Shown: positions 1-8,327, counted from the first letter of the stretch. The stretch: 64,000 nucleotides of DNA from Oricola indica (GCF_019966595.1 NZ_JAINFJ010000004.1:1-64000), one strand, 5' to 3'. A program made the numbers and translations. Notes: generated from the letters alone by a model not told the origin.

Positions 1-45
1 GTTATGCCGCCGAGATGACGGCCTGATTGCGAGAAATCACCACTC

Positions 46-261
46 TTGCAATCAACGTCAAGTAACTTGGCAATGCCCTCGGAAGACCTCGCGGCGTTGC
101 AGCGGGCGATACGCTGGGGCGACGGCGATGCGCTGTTCACCCTGTTCACGCATACCCGCGCCGTCCGCCGCTCGATCATCGAGGCCGGGCAGGAAGTCGA
201 CGCACCGGATTTCGGCCGCCATGGCGAAATCGCGAAAACGAAGGAATCCGAGGCGGACTGA
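46..261 (+). pseudogene. 3' remnant resembling prephenate/arogenate dehydrogenase (TyrA/TyrC)
   Basis: From about base 76 the reading frame encodes a stretch (EDLAALQRAIRWGDGD, then TRAVRRSIIEAG and APDFGR) that I recognise as the C-terminal end of the rhizobial prephenate/arogenate dehydrogenase family, which acts in tyrosine synthesis. A stop lies in frame at 16-18. None of the three forward frames of bases 1-75 continues the expected upstream sequence, so only about 60 of roughly 300 residues are present. The only starts are a TTG at 46 and an ATG at 73, with no convincing ribosome binding site. The location, facing DUF2125 and ChaC, is where I would expect the full gene in rhizobia. It may be a truncated gene, a rearrangement junction or an assembly edge; family recognition is from memory. 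Confidence 0.5.
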
Positions 262-326
262 CCGCCTCGGCTGCCTGCCGGCAAACGCGGCAGGCTCCAT
301 GTTCGACTGTCACCGGAGGGCAAACC

Positions 327-842
327 ATGACCCTGTCGCTTTATGACGTGACCATACCGGTCTTCACGCGCGCGCTACACACCATGTCGGGGCTGCTCGA
401 TACGGGACGCACCTGGGCCGACGAAAGCGGCCTCGAACATGACGAACTGCTGCAGGCGCAGCTCTATCCCGACATGAAACCGCTGATCCACCATGTCCGC
501 CTCGCCTGCGATACCGCCCGGCTTACCGCCGTACGCGTCGGCGGGGTGGAGCGGCTGGACCTGCCGGCGACCGAAACGGGTTTTGACGATCTGAAGGCGC
601 GGATCGTGCGAACGCGCGCGTTCCTTGAAGCGGTCCCGAAGGAAAGCATGGAGGGCAAGGAGGACAACACGGTCGTCCTGGCAACGCCCGACCGGGAACT
701 GACATTTACCGCCCGCGACTACGTGCTGCGGTTCGCCATTCCCGATTTCTTCTTCCATGACATGACGGTCTACGCCCTGTTGCGCCACAATGGCGTACCG
801 GTTCGCGAGCCGGATTTCATCGGCGGAGCGGAAGTGTCCTAG
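327..842 (+). CDS. DUF1993 domain-containing protein
   Basis: A 171-residue soluble protein matching the DUF1993 family in length and layout: N-terminal LSLYDVTIPVF, a helix with HTMSGLLDTG, then LYPDMKPLIHHVRLACDTA, and a C-terminal FFFHDMTVYALLRHNGV segment. DUF1993 proteins have a DinB-like four-helix fold; no enzymatic role is established for them. No signal peptide or membrane segment is visible. The ATG follows a GGAGG ribosome binding site by about eight bases. The gene stands alone between the broken dehydrogenase remnant and convergent DUF2125, and its stop lies inside a palindromic repeat at 839-883 that could end transcription from both sides. Function cannot be stated more precisely. 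Confidence 0.85.
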   Translation: MTLSLYDVTIPVFTRALHTMSGLLDTGRTWADESGLEHDELLQAQLYPDMKPLIHHVRLACDTARLTAVRVGGVERLDLPATETGFDDLKARIVRTRAFLEAVPKESMEGKEDNTVVLATPDRELTFTARDYVLRFAIPDFFFHDMTVYALLRHNGVPVREPDFIGGAEVS

Positions 843-883
843 TGCATTTCAGGGCGCAACAGCATCGGAATGCACTGCACTAG
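839..883. repeat. Palindromic intergenic repeat, copy A
   Basis: Eight-base inverted arms CTAGTGCA (839-846) and TGCACTAG (876-883) flank the gap between two convergent genes, with an alternative inner pairing AGTGCATT/AATGCACT. The interior (ATTTCAGG, then ATCGGAATGCACTGC) resembles the left half of the element at 22547-22645. It may form a bidirectional transcription terminator, although no T-run follows. Confidence 0.55.
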
Positions 884-1881
884 TCGAGCGGGGGGAGTTG
901 CCCGATCGGGATAAACCCGAGCGCGATACGCCCGTCGCGCACGGTCACCGGCACCTTGACCTCCGGTGTCCCGTCCGGCCCGTCCTGCTCCGGCAGGGCG
1001 CCGAGCATTTCGATTTGCGAGGCGTATTCGGGAAAGACCGGCTTCATCGTGCCCGCGACGCCGTCCGGATCGACGATGATGGCTTCCAGTTCCGCGTCGA
1101 GCAGGCCATCCGCGCCGACGGCATAGGTGCCGCTGACCAGCAGGCCCTGTTTCGGCGTCAACAGCAGCGCCAGACGCCGCACGTCGCCCGACAGGCCGCG
1201 CAGAGAGGTAATCCCGCTGGCGGCAAGCGCCGCGCCGCCATCGACCGACAGGTCGGCGTCACCGGCAAGGACCGGCAAGCGGCGGCCGCCCGAAAGTGCG
1301 GGATCGACGACGAGGCCCTCATAGCGCAGGGCGAGGTCGAGATCCGCGTCGTTGAGGCGCATATGCGCCTCGGCATGGGCGGCGGAAATCGCATCCTCCA
1401 GACCATCAAAGGCGACCTCGATGTCGTCGATGGAAATCGAACCGCGCTGCGGAACGGGATCGGCAAGCGTTGCGGTCGCCCGCGCCAATGACCAGTCGAT
1501 CCGCGCCGATCCCGCCAGCGCGCTTTCGACCGTGACCGGTGAGTCGAGTTCGGCATAAATGCGTTTCGGGTCGTAGACCTGCGCCGCGCCGCGCAATCCG
1601 CCCGCCTCGATCGCCAGCCCATCCGCAGGCCGGGCGAAATCGAGGGAGGTGCAGAAAACCTCCAGCCGGAACGGATATCCGCGCACCTCGCGATCGGCGC
1701 AGTCGATCGCCGTGCCGCGTTCGCGCTGCGCCGCGAGAAGCTTATCCGCCCCGGCATCCACCCTGCCGGCGATCCAGTACCAGCCGGCGGTCCATACCGC
1801 GATGGCGATTACGATACCGATGCCGAGACGGCGGATGCGCTTGCCGGCATTGTAGCGCGGTTTGGCTTTGGCTTGTTCCAT
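880..1881 (-). CDS. DUF2125 domain-containing membrane-anchored protein
   Basis: A 333-residue protein with a basic N-terminus (KPRYNAGKRIRRLG), one transmembrane segment at about residues 21-38 (IGIVIAIAVWTAGWYWI), and a long extracytoplasmic part of alternating beta-like segments. It matches the alphaproteobacterial DUF2125 family in length and in the early motif CADREVRGYPFRLEVFC. The family has no established function. The gene ends head-on against DUF1993 and is divergent from chaC, only about 43 bases away, so the two promoters must share or overlap a very short gap. The ATG at 1881 gives the basic start expected before the membrane anchor. Confidence 0.85.
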   Translation of the reverse strand: MEQAKAKPRYNAGKRIRRLGIGIVIAIAVWTAGWYWIAGRVDAGADKLLAAQRERGTAIDCADREVRGYPFRLEVFCTSLDFARPADGLAIEAGGLRGAAQVYDPKRIYAELDSPVTVESALAGSARIDWSLARATATLADPVPQRGSISIDDIEVAFDGLEDAISAAHAEAHMRLNDADLDLALRYEGLVVDPALSGGRRLPVLAGDADLSVDGGAALAASGITSLRGLSGDVRRLALLLTPKQGLLVSGTYAVGADGLLDAELEAIIVDPDGVAGTMKPVFPEYASQIEMLGALPEQDGPDGTPEVKVPVTVRDGRIALGFIPIGQLPPLD

Positions 1882-1924
1882 GCTAGACGCCCATCGCCTC
1901 CGATTGTGGAATCAGTAAGGGCTT

Positions 1925-2452
1925 ATGGAAGATTTCTGGGTATTCGGCTACGCGTCGCTGATGTGGAAGCCGGGCTTCGATTTTGTCGAAAAGCGCCGGG
2001 CACGGCTCTTCGGCTATCATCGCAGCCTGTGCATCGCCTCATACGAGCACCGCGGCACACGCGAAAGGCCGGGCCTCGTGATGGGTCTCGATCGCGGCGG
2101 CTCCTGCGTCGGCGTGGCGTTTCGCGTCGCTGCCGCCGACCGCGAGCCTGTCATGGCCTATCTGCGCGCCCGCGAACTCGTGACCAATGTCTATCTGGAA
2201 CGCACCGGCATGCTGGCGCTGGGGGACGGGCGGAACGCACCGGCCGTCGCCTATGTGGCCGACCGCGCCCACGGGCAATATGCGGGACGCCTGACGGTCG
2301 ACGATGCGGTCGAACGCGTTTGCGGCGCCGTCGGCGGCATGGGACCGAACGAGGACTACGTGATCAACACCGCCGAGCATATCCGCCTGCTCGGCATACG
2401 CGATCACTGGCTGGAACAGGTCGTGGCGGAGATCAGGAAGCGGACGCCCTGA
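1925..2452 (+). CDS. chaC: Gamma-glutamylcyclotransferase (ChaC family)
   Basis: A 175-residue protein opening with the family signature WVFGYASLMWKPGF, the substrate-binding loop near the N-terminus. The YLRARELVTNVY segment near residue 80 carries the Arg-Glu pair that includes the family's catalytic glutamate. ChaC enzymes split glutathione into 5-oxoproline and Cys-Gly in the cytoplasm. The length fits bacterial ChaC proteins. The gene is divergent from DUF2125 and its 3' end overlaps the convergent acyltransferase gene by 20 bases, so antisense interference between the two transcripts is possible. Specificity for glutathione over other gamma-glutamyl compounds is inferred from the family. 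Confidence 0.9.
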   Translation: MEDFWVFGYASLMWKPGFDFVEKRRARLFGYHRSLCIASYEHRGTRERPGLVMGLDRGGSCVGVAFRVAAADREPVMAYLRARELVTNVYLERTGMLALGDGRNAPAVAYVADRAHGQYAGRLTVDDAVERVCGAVGGMGPNEDYVINTAEHIRLLGIRDHWLEQVVAEIRKRTP

Positions 2453-3245
2453 AATCGCCGGAAGACCCGGCGCGAAGCTCCTCGACACGCTTGCGCGCCG
2501 ATTCGGGCAGCGGCGGCGCGGACGGGTCGTCCGCGAGATCGAGCAATTGCCGGTCGCAGGCGCCCTCTGTCGCCGCGATCAGCGCCTGCTGGAAGTCCTT
2601 GCCGGAGAGACCGGGCTGGATCGGTTCGAGAACCTCGACCTTGATCGTGCCCGGATAGCGCATGAAGGAGCGCCGCCGCCAGTAGAGCCCGGCATTGTGC
2701 GCGATCGGCACGACCGGAACGTCCAGCTTCTCGTAGAGATTGACGACGCCCTTCTTGTAGGACGGCTCCGCGCCCGGCGGGCGGCGCGTGCCCTCGGGAT
2801 AGATCAGGATCTGCCGGCCCTGCGTGACGGCGCGCGCCGCGCCGCGATTGACCGACGCGATCGCCTGAGAGCGGTTGCCCCGATCGATTGCGATCATGTC
2901 CATCTTCTTGACGTACCAGCCGAACAGCGGAATCCACATCAGTTCGCGCTTGAGGATCAGCGTCGGGTCCGGAAGCCAGGGCAGGAACGCGAACGTGTCC
3001 CAGGCGGACTGGTGCTTCGGCGCGATGATGTAGGGACCGTCGGGCAGGTTCTCGCGTCCGATGACGACATGGTCGGTGCCGACGACGATCTTCATCAGCC
3101 AAAGATGCGTTTTCGCCCAGAATTTCGGGACGAACCAGGCCATCTTGCGCGGCGCAAGGAAGAAGAACGGCGTGAACACGATCATCTCGATCAGCGTGAC
3201 CGTGTAGAACAGGAAATTGAACAGGAAGGATCGAATTACCAGCAA
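2433..3245 (-). CDS. plsC: 1-acyl-sn-glycerol-3-phosphate acyltransferase (PlsC-like)
   Basis: A 270-residue membrane-associated acyltransferase. A hydrophobic N-terminus (about residues 5-31) precedes the catalytic HX4D box at His78/Asp83 (KHQSAWDTF) and the phosphate-binding EGTR motif at 151-154 (IYPEGTRRPPG). The family transfers an acyl chain to lysophosphatidic acid on the inner face of the cytoplasmic membrane, giving phosphatidic acid for phospholipid synthesis. The ORF can be extended upstream in another frame only by non-family sequence, so the ATG at 3245 is preferred. It converges with chaC, overlapping by 20 bases. Which lysolipid it uses cannot be told from sequence. Confidence 0.9.
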   Translation of the reverse strand: MLVIRSFLFNFLFYTVTLIEMIVFTPFFFLAPRKMAWFVPKFWAKTHLWLMKIVVGTDHVVIGRENLPDGPYIIAPKHQSAWDTFAFLPWLPDPTLILKRELMWIPLFGWYVKKMDMIAIDRGNRSQAIASVNRGAARAVTQGRQILIYPEGTRRPPGAEPSYKKGVVNLYEKLDVPVVPIAHNAGLYWRRRSFMRYPGTIKVEVLEPIQPGLSGKDFQQALIAATEGACDRQLLDLADDPSAPPLPESARKRVEELRAGSSGDFRASAS

Positions 3246-3330
3246 TGCCGCACCCGGACTTCTTTGATCGAACGTGGTTCAGGCGATACACGCCACATGA
3301 CGAGAACGCAAAGGCGGCAAAGTGGTTTCG

Positions 3331-4059
3331 TCACTCCGACGGCGACAGCGATGCCTTGGCGAAGGTGGAGTTCGAGCCGGCATGCGGCGTCACCAGCGTC
3401 CGCAACCGCGCCGCGCTGTATTTGAGATATTCGCCGAAAAGAACCCTGTAGCGATCCGCCTGCGCCTCCGCGCTCTCGGGGTCGCGCTGGCTCGCCACGA
3501 CAGCATGCGGAATGAGCTCTATGCCGTCCATCGCGTCGCCCAGTTCGAGCAGGCTGCGCGGCATGTGATAATCGTTTGTCACCACAAGAAGCGACGAGAA
3601 GCCGTTGTCGCGGGCCCATTCGGCGGTCTGGGTGGCGTTGCCGATCGTGTCCAGCGCCTCGTGATCGATGTCGATGCAGCAGTCAAAGCGGTCCTCGTCC
3701 ACCGCGAAAGCCTTCGCCAGCACGGCGGGAGAGGCCGACGGATGCACCCCGCTGATCAGAAGGCGCTCGCCCTTCTTTGCATCGAGCAGGCGTACTGCCT
3801 CGTCGACGCGGGAATATCCTCCGGTCAAAACGACGATACCGTCCGCCTGTCGGTCGGTCGTCGGCGTTCTGAAGGCGGATACATCGGCGAGGAACACGAA
3901 GAAGCCGGCACAATAGGCCACGACGCCGACTAGCGACGCCGCCGCGACAAAACGCGCGAACCGGCGCAACCGGTGCGGAGCCTGCCTGGATTCCGTCACC
4001 GCATTGCCCGCATAAACTGACGTCGCACCTTGCCCATTGGTGTCAGCTGCTTCGATCAT
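3331..4059 (-). CDS. YdcF family (DUF218) membrane protein
   Basis: The protein has a cytoplasmic N-terminus, one membrane span (FVAAASLVGVVAYCAGFFVFL) and a DUF218 domain with its typical blocks: IVVLTGGYSRVDEAVRLL, GNATQTAEWARDNG and LLVVTNDYHMPRSLLEL. DUF218 proteins such as YdcF and SanA are envelope proteins with unclear biochemical roles. A longer reading from a TTG at 4101 is possible, but I chose the internal ATG at 4059; neither has a strong ribosome binding site. It lies downstream of ftsX on the same strand, with a gap of about 95 bases, so it may be read through from ftsEX. Confidence 0.85.
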   Translation of the reverse strand: MIEAADTNGQGATSVYAGNAVTESRQAPHRLRRFARFVAAASLVGVVAYCAGFFVFLADVSAFRTPTTDRQADGIVVLTGGYSRVDEAVRLLDAKKGERLLISGVHPSASPAVLAKAFAVDEDRFDCCIDIDHEALDTIGNATQTAEWARDNGFSSLLVVTNDYHMPRSLLELGDAMDGIELIPHAVVASQRDPESAEAQADRYRVLFGEYLKYSAARLRTLVTPHAGSNSTFAKASLSPSE

Positions 4060-4153
4060 GCCAAAATCGATAGCCCTGAAATGGGGCACGCGATAGACCA
4101 AAATCAGACGGGATTGGGTCGCCTGGCGGCAAAAATCGATTAGACAAAGCGAT

Positions 4154-5197
4154 TTAATCCAGCCGGCCGGGATCGGCGCGCCGGTCGTCGATATCGCGCA
4201 GAGTGCGCAAGACCGTGATTCGCGTCGTCAGCGCGGTGAGGAACCCGACGAGCACGATGACGGCGAAAACGCCGGCATAGGCGCCGGCCCCGATGGCGAA
4301 ATCGCCGAAAAAAGCCGATGCCTGTTCGCCTTCGGGCGTGATGATGTTGCGCGCCGCCCACCAGCTCACCAGAAGAAAGACCACCGTCGCCGCGCCGCCG
4401 CCGATAAGCCCGCCCCAGATACCCGACAGCAGGAACCGCGTCTGGAACTGCCGCGCGATGAAGCCGGAGCGCGCGCCGACGAAATGCAGCACCTCGATGA
4501 CGTGCTGACTGCCGGACATCGCGCCCCTCGTGGCGAAGATGACGGTCAGGACAAGCGCGGTCAGGACGAGGACCAGAATGCAGACACCGATGACCGTTGT
4601 CGTTCGGGCCATGCTGACGAGCCGGTCGACCCAGGCGCGGTGATCGTCCAGCGAGGCGTTGGGCACCGAGCCGATGATCGTATCGCGCAATGCGGAGAAT
4701 TCGGGCGGCGCGGCCTCGTCCACCGTGACGACGACAAGGCGCGGAACCGGCAGTTCGTCGAAGCCGAGGCCGGAGCCGAGCCACGGTTCGAGCAGGGCCA
4801 CGGTTTCGTCGCGCCCGATGATCCGTGCGCCGCGGACGCCGGGGAAACCGGCCGCCAGAGACCGCGCCTTTTCCAGCGCGGCATCCATGTCGAAATCGTC
4901 GCCGGGACGGATCTGGATGGTCGCCTCCCGCGCGATCTGGCTCTGCCATGTTTCCGCGCTCTTGTTGACGAGCGAGACCGCCCCGACCGCGAGACAGGCG
5001 AGAAACGACATGATCGCGATGACGAGGATGAGCGCCTGGCTGGCGGCGTTGGCGTTGGGCACGATCGGCGCAAGGGTCCGCAGGCCCGGAACGCGGGACT
5101 TCTCGCCCGTTCCCTTTTTCCACGGGCCGACGGATCGCGGCAGGCGCGACCCGGCACCCTTGGGCAATTTCATCCTTATGGCCGGGCGCTCATTCAT
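4154..5197 (-). CDS. ftsX: Cell division protein FtsX
   Basis: A 347-residue FtsX. A cytoplasmic N-terminal tail of about 50 residues is followed by a first membrane span (ALILVIAIMSFLACLAVGAV), a periplasmic domain (WQSQIAREATIQIRPGDD onward) and three C-terminal spans of the FtsX/MacB type, including TVIGVCILVLVLTALVLTVIF. With FtsE it forms an ABC-type complex at the division site that controls periplasmic cell-wall hydrolases. The start overlaps the end of ftsE by eight bases, indicating coupled translation. The basic N-terminal extension is longer than in E. coli but, as I recall, common in rhizobia. Confidence 0.93.
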   Translation of the reverse strand: MNERPAIRMKLPKGAGSRLPRSVGPWKKGTGEKSRVPGLRTLAPIVPNANAASQALILVIAIMSFLACLAVGAVSLVNKSAETWQSQIAREATIQIRPGDDFDMDAALEKARSLAAGFPGVRGARIIGRDETVALLEPWLGSGLGFDELPVPRLVVVTVDEAAPPEFSALRDTIIGSVPNASLDDHRAWVDRLVSMARTTTVIGVCILVLVLTALVLTVIFATRGAMSGSQHVIEVLHFVGARSGFIARQFQTRFLLSGIWGGLIGGGAATVVFLLVSWWAARNIITPEGEQASAFFGDFAIGAGAYAGVFAVIVLVGFLTALTTRITVLRTLRDIDDRRADPGRLD

Positions 5198-5849
5198 AAA
5201 TTTCGAGCTGCCCGTTCGAGAGAATCATGCGCCGCGCATCGACCTGATCCATCAGGCCGAGATCGTGGGTGGCGATCACCACCGCCGTGCCGAGCCTGTT
5301 CAGTTCGAGAAAAAGCCGCAGCAGGCGCTGCGCCATCGGCGTATCGACATTGCCGGTCGGCTCGTCGGCGAGAAGGATCTCCGGCTGGTCGATCAGGGCG
5401 CGAGCGATTGCGACGCGCTGCTTTTCGCCGCCAGAAAGGACCGGCGGCAACGCGTGAATGCGCTCGCCGAGCCCGACCCATTTGAGCAGTTCCAGCACAT
5501 CGTGCTGATAGGAGCTCTCCTCCTTGCCGCGCACGCGCAGCGGCAGGCCGACATTCTCGTAGATCGTCATGTGATCGAGGAGGCGGAAATCCTGGAAGAC
5601 CACGCCGATCCGCCGCCGCAGAAGCGGCAGTTCGGCCGGCTCGATCATCGCCATGTCCTTGTTGAAGATGGTGATCAACCCGCGTGTCGGCCGCAGAGAC
5701 ATGAACAGCAGACGCAGCAATGTCGTCTTGCCCGCGCCGGATGGCCCGGTCAGGAACTGGAACGACTGCTTGGGAATATGGAACGAGACGTCGCGCAGGA
5801 CTTCCGGTCCCATTCCGTAGCGCAGTCCGACATTCTCGAATTTGATCAA
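5190..5849 (-). CDS. ftsE: Cell division ATP-binding protein FtsE (TTG start)
   Basis: The protein is 219 residues from a TTG at 5849 (LIKFENVGLRYG), the usual FtsE size. Walker A is GPSGAGKTTLLRLL, the signature is LSGGEKQRVAIARAL and Walker B is EILLADEPTG followed by NVDT; the switch histidine is in VIATHDLGL. The open frame runs 108 codons further upstream, but that part has no family similarity and overlaps the divergent gene, so I reject it. FtsE powers the FtsEX complex. The gap of about 175 bases to the divergent neighbour probably holds the promoter. It is translationally coupled to ftsX. Confidence 0.92.
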   Translation of the reverse strand: MIKFENVGLRYGMGPEVLRDVSFHIPKQSFQFLTGPSGAGKTTLLRLLFMSLRPTRGLITIFNKDMAMIEPAELPLLRRRIGVVFQDFRLLDHMTIYENVGLPLRVRGKEESSYQHDVLELLKWVGLGERIHALPPVLSGGEKQRVAIARALIDQPEILLADEPTGNVDTPMAQRLLRLFLELNRLGTAVVIATHDLGLMDQVDARRMILSNGQLEIYE

Positions 5850-6024
5850 GCGGCCCGTCCGATTCGCAAGAACAGCAATGGCGAAGGAATAGAGCAGGCG
5901 ACCCGCGAATGGAACCGACCCCGCATCCGCAACGGCCTTCCAAAACCTTCGATTAACCAAAGCCGCGTACATCTCAATCATGGCGGTTCCGCGTTGCGCG
6001 GCCCGAATATCGAGGAGCGCGCGC

Positions 6025-6582
6025 GTGGCGCAGGATATTATCGACGCGGAATTCGAGACAATCCGCCGCGATGACGACGGGCACCCGGTCCGCAAAACGC
6101 CGGTCGAGCCCGCTCCCGGCATCGATATCGCGGATGACGACCAGATCGAGATCCTGAAATCGGAGGCCGGCAAAAGCGAGATTCCCGGTCGGCGCGCGCA
6201 GATCCTTTACGCGCTCTCCGTCCTGTTTTCCTCCGTCGCCGCCTTCCTGATTTCCGGCGGCCACGTCCTGTTCCAGGCCGGCCCCGCCGCGCTCGACCCG
6301 CCGGCGCTCGAAATCGCCGCCGATCCGGTTCGACCCCTCATCGGACGCAACGATGTCATGACCGTGAGCGCCACTGTCCGCAACGCGACAGGCGATGCGA
6401 AGCGCATTCCCGATGTCCTTCTCACCTTCCGTTCTCCCGACGGTCAGGCCAGCCTCGTCTACCGCGTGGCGCGCGGCGAGACGCTCGAACCCGGCAAAAG
6501 CCTTGCGTTTACCGTGAGAATGCCGAAAAAACCCGGTTACGGTCAGGCGCCGAGCCTGAGGTTCGACAATAGCGGGGTTTGA
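6025..6582 (+). CDS. Single-pass membrane protein with DUF3426-like extracytoplasmic domain
   Basis: A 185-residue protein, read from a GTG at 6025 preceded by GAGGAG seven bases away; a longer ATG reading from 5980 lacks this signal. A charged cytoplasmic part of about 60 residues is followed by one membrane span (ILYALSVLFSSVAAFLISGG) and an extracytoplasmic domain with the beta-rich pattern of DUF3426 (NATGDAKRIPDVLLTFRSPDG, then LEPGKSLAFTVRM). In related genomes this position between ftsE and hpt is, to my memory, filled by an MJ0042-type zinc-ribbon protein. Here the N-terminus has no CxxC pairs, so the zinc ribbon appears to be lost. The gene ends four bases before hpt. Function unknown. 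Confidence 0.7.
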   Translation: MAQDIIDAEFETIRRDDDGHPVRKTPVEPAPGIDIADDDQIEILKSEAGKSEIPGRRAQILYALSVLFSSVAAFLISGGHVLFQAGPAALDPPALEIAADPVRPLIGRNDVMTVSATVRNATGDAKRIPDVLLTFRSPDGQASLVYRVARGETLEPGKSLAFTVRMPKKPGYGQAPSLRFDNSGV

Positions 6583-6586
6583 CAAC

Positions 6587-7135
6587 ATGGCGGTCGTCAG
6601 GGGCAAGCGAATAGAGGTTCTCTATTCCGCATCGACCATTGCAGCGCGCAATCTGGAACTCGCCAAGGAAATCGGCGAACGCGATTACCGGGACCTTCTG
6701 GTGATTTCGGTGCTGAAGGGATCCTTCATCTTCTCCGCCGATCTCGTGCGCGCCATGCACGATGCCGGGCTCGAGCCGGATGTCGAGTTCATCATGCTGT
6801 CCACCTACGGCGCCGGGACCGAGGCGGGCGAAGTGAAAATCCTGCGCGATATCGATTCCGATGTCGCCGGGCGCGACGTGCTTCTGGTCGACGACATTCT
6901 CGAATCCGGCAAGACGCTGACATTCGCCCGCGACCTGATCATGCAGCGCAGCGCGAAGAGCGTCGGCCTCTGCGTGCTGCTCGACAAGTCGATGCGCCGC
7001 CAGGCCGCGACGCCGCTGCAGGCCGATTTCGTCGGCTTCGAATGCCCAGACCATTTCGTCGTCGGATACGGCATGGATGTCGGCCACGCTTTTCGCGAGT
7101 TGCCCTTCGTCGGCGTGGTCGCGGGAGACGCGTGA
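6587..7135 (+). CDS. hpt: Hypoxanthine phosphoribosyltransferase
   Basis: A 182-residue purine salvage enzyme that joins hypoxanthine or guanine to PRPP. The PRPP-binding loop VLLVDDILESGKTL lies at residues 98-111, with the acidic pair Asp102-Asp103. The flexible-loop segment LSTYGAG is near residue 71, and VLKGSFIF near 42 matches the family's pyrophosphate loop. Length is normal for bacterial Hpt. The start is four bases after the upstream stop, and its own stop overlaps the ATG of cpdR by one base, so the three genes 6025-7500 look like one operon. The hpt-cpdR pairing is one I recall from rhizobial genomes. Confidence 0.93.
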   Translation: MAVVRGKRIEVLYSASTIAARNLELAKEIGERDYRDLLVISVLKGSFIFSADLVRAMHDAGLEPDVEFIMLSTYGAGTEAGEVKILRDIDSDVAGRDVLLVDDILESGKTLTFARDLIMQRSAKSVGLCVLLDKSMRRQAATPLQADFVGFECPDHFVVGYGMDVGHAFRELPFVGVVAGDA

Positions 7136-7500
7136 TGGCTTCCATCCTGCTTGTCGAGGACGATGATTCGGTCCGTACATTCACGGCGCGCGCGCTGCAG
7201 ATCGACGGTCACTCGGTCGATCAGGCGGAAGACGGCGATATCGGGCTTGCCCGCGCGGCGGAAAAAGGCGGCGCCTATGACCTCGTCCTGTCGGATATCC
7301 GCATGCCCGCCATGGACGGGATCGCGATGGCGACCGAAATGGCGAAGGATTTTCCCGACCTGAAGATCCTGCTTATGACCGGCTATGCCGAACAGCGCGA
7401 GCGAGCGCGCGAGGTGTCGGCGATCATCGTGGATGTGGTGCAGAAACCCTTCACGCTGGCGGAAATCCGCTCGGCGGTTTCCAGGGCGCTTGCGGCCTAG
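7135..7500 (+). CDS. cpdR: Single-domain response regulator CpdR
   Basis: A 121-residue stand-alone receiver domain. The acidic pocket is Glu8-Asp9-Asp10, the phosphoacceptor is Asp54 (LVLSDIRMPAMDG), and the conserved Thr and Lys are in LLMTGYAEQ and VVQKPFT. There is no output domain. CpdR in its unphosphorylated form directs ClpXP to degrade cell-cycle proteins such as CtrA and is controlled by the CckA-ChpT phosphorelay. I chose the ATG at 7135, overlapping the hpt stop, because longer readings extend into hpt and add no receiver sequence. The adjacency to hpt supports the CpdR assignment over a generic receiver. Confidence 0.87.
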   Translation: MASILLVEDDDSVRTFTARALQIDGHSVDQAEDGDIGLARAAEKGGAYDLVLSDIRMPAMDGIAMATEMAKDFPDLKILLMTGYAEQRERAREVSAIIVDVVQKPFTLAEIRSAVSRALAA

Positions 7501-7517
7501 AGAGCCGAGGTCATGCG

Positions 7518-8306
7518 ATGAAGATCAGGTTTTCCATCCTTGCGATCATTGCGCTCGCGCTGTCCACAACGACAGCCAGGGCACAGTTCAGCGAGCGCTA
7601 TCACATCTGGGCGTCCGACAAGGCGATCGCCGAATCCCAGATCGGCCAGAACTGCCTCGGCGCGTACGCCGCCGTCCGGGAGTTCTCCTACCTGACGCGC
7701 CTGTTCGAACATGACGGCAACGACCTGACGGGTTTCGACCTCGAACGCGACATCTTCACGATCAGGGCGAAGGCGATGCGCCTGGAGCAGGACAACACGT
7801 CGGAACTGACGACGATGCTGGCGCTGCAGATCGGAAACGACCTGACAAAGGACGAGGACCTGTTCATGCAGGTCGGGATCGCACGGGAAGTCTTCGCGAT
7901 CCTGCGCGAATGCCAGGCATATTTCGATATTCCCGTGACCGTCCGGTTCAAGCGGCCACCGCCGGCACGCATGCCGACCGACCGGGAATGCGGCATTCGA
8001 TACGCGACGCTGTTGCATCACGATGCCGGGGCCGTTTCCCGGCAGGTCTTCACCGAACGGTCCTCCCATGCGGCGAATGCGATCAAGGCCGCCAATCCCG
8101 GCCTGTCCCCGCAGGAGATCTTCCTGATCGTCGATACGGCGGCACAGAGGGCGGCGGACGGTCTGTGGATCGGATCCGTGCCCAACCGCGGCGCGGTGCG
8201 CGACGCCTACGAAAATGCGCGCGCCTGCGACGCCAAATACGGCTTCGCTCCGGTTCCGGTCCCCGCGGGCACCGGCGATCTACTTGGAAAGCCCGGCGGC
8301 CAATAG
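7518..8306 (+). CDS. Secreted protein of unknown function
   Basis: A 262-residue protein with a clear signal peptide: basic MKIRF, a hydrophobic core (SILAIIALALSTTTA) and likely cleavage after ARA. The mature part is mostly helical and contains at least four cysteines (QNCLGAYAAV, LRECQAYF, DRECGIRYATLL, ARACDAKYGF) that could form two disulfides in the periplasm. I recognise no family. It follows cpdR by 17 bases on the same strand and may be cotranscribed with it, but nothing ties its function to cell-cycle control. It converges with the DUF4175 gene, 21 bases away. Confidence 0.75.
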   Translation: MKIRFSILAIIALALSTTTARAQFSERYHIWASDKAIAESQIGQNCLGAYAAVREFSYLTRLFEHDGNDLTGFDLERDIFTIRAKAMRLEQDNTSELTTMLALQIGNDLTKDEDLFMQVGIAREVFAILRECQAYFDIPVTVRFKRPPPARMPTDRECGIRYATLLHHDAGAVSRQVFTERSSHAANAIKAANPGLSPQEIFLIVDTAAQRAADGLWIGSVPNRGAVRDAYENARACDAKYGFAPVPVPAGTGDLLGKPGGQ

Positions 8307-8327
8307 GCGCTGCCGGCCGGGCGCGGA

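Noticed and set aside
1-12. Possible integron attC-like end (GTTATGC) at the window start
   Set aside because: The bases do not fit the GTTRRRY core, no matching partner site is visible, and no cassette or integrase is in the window.
4133-4155. Terminator at the end of ftsX (AAATCG/CGATTT)
   Set aside because: The six-base, AT-rich stem has a long loop and overlaps the stop codon; too weak to call.
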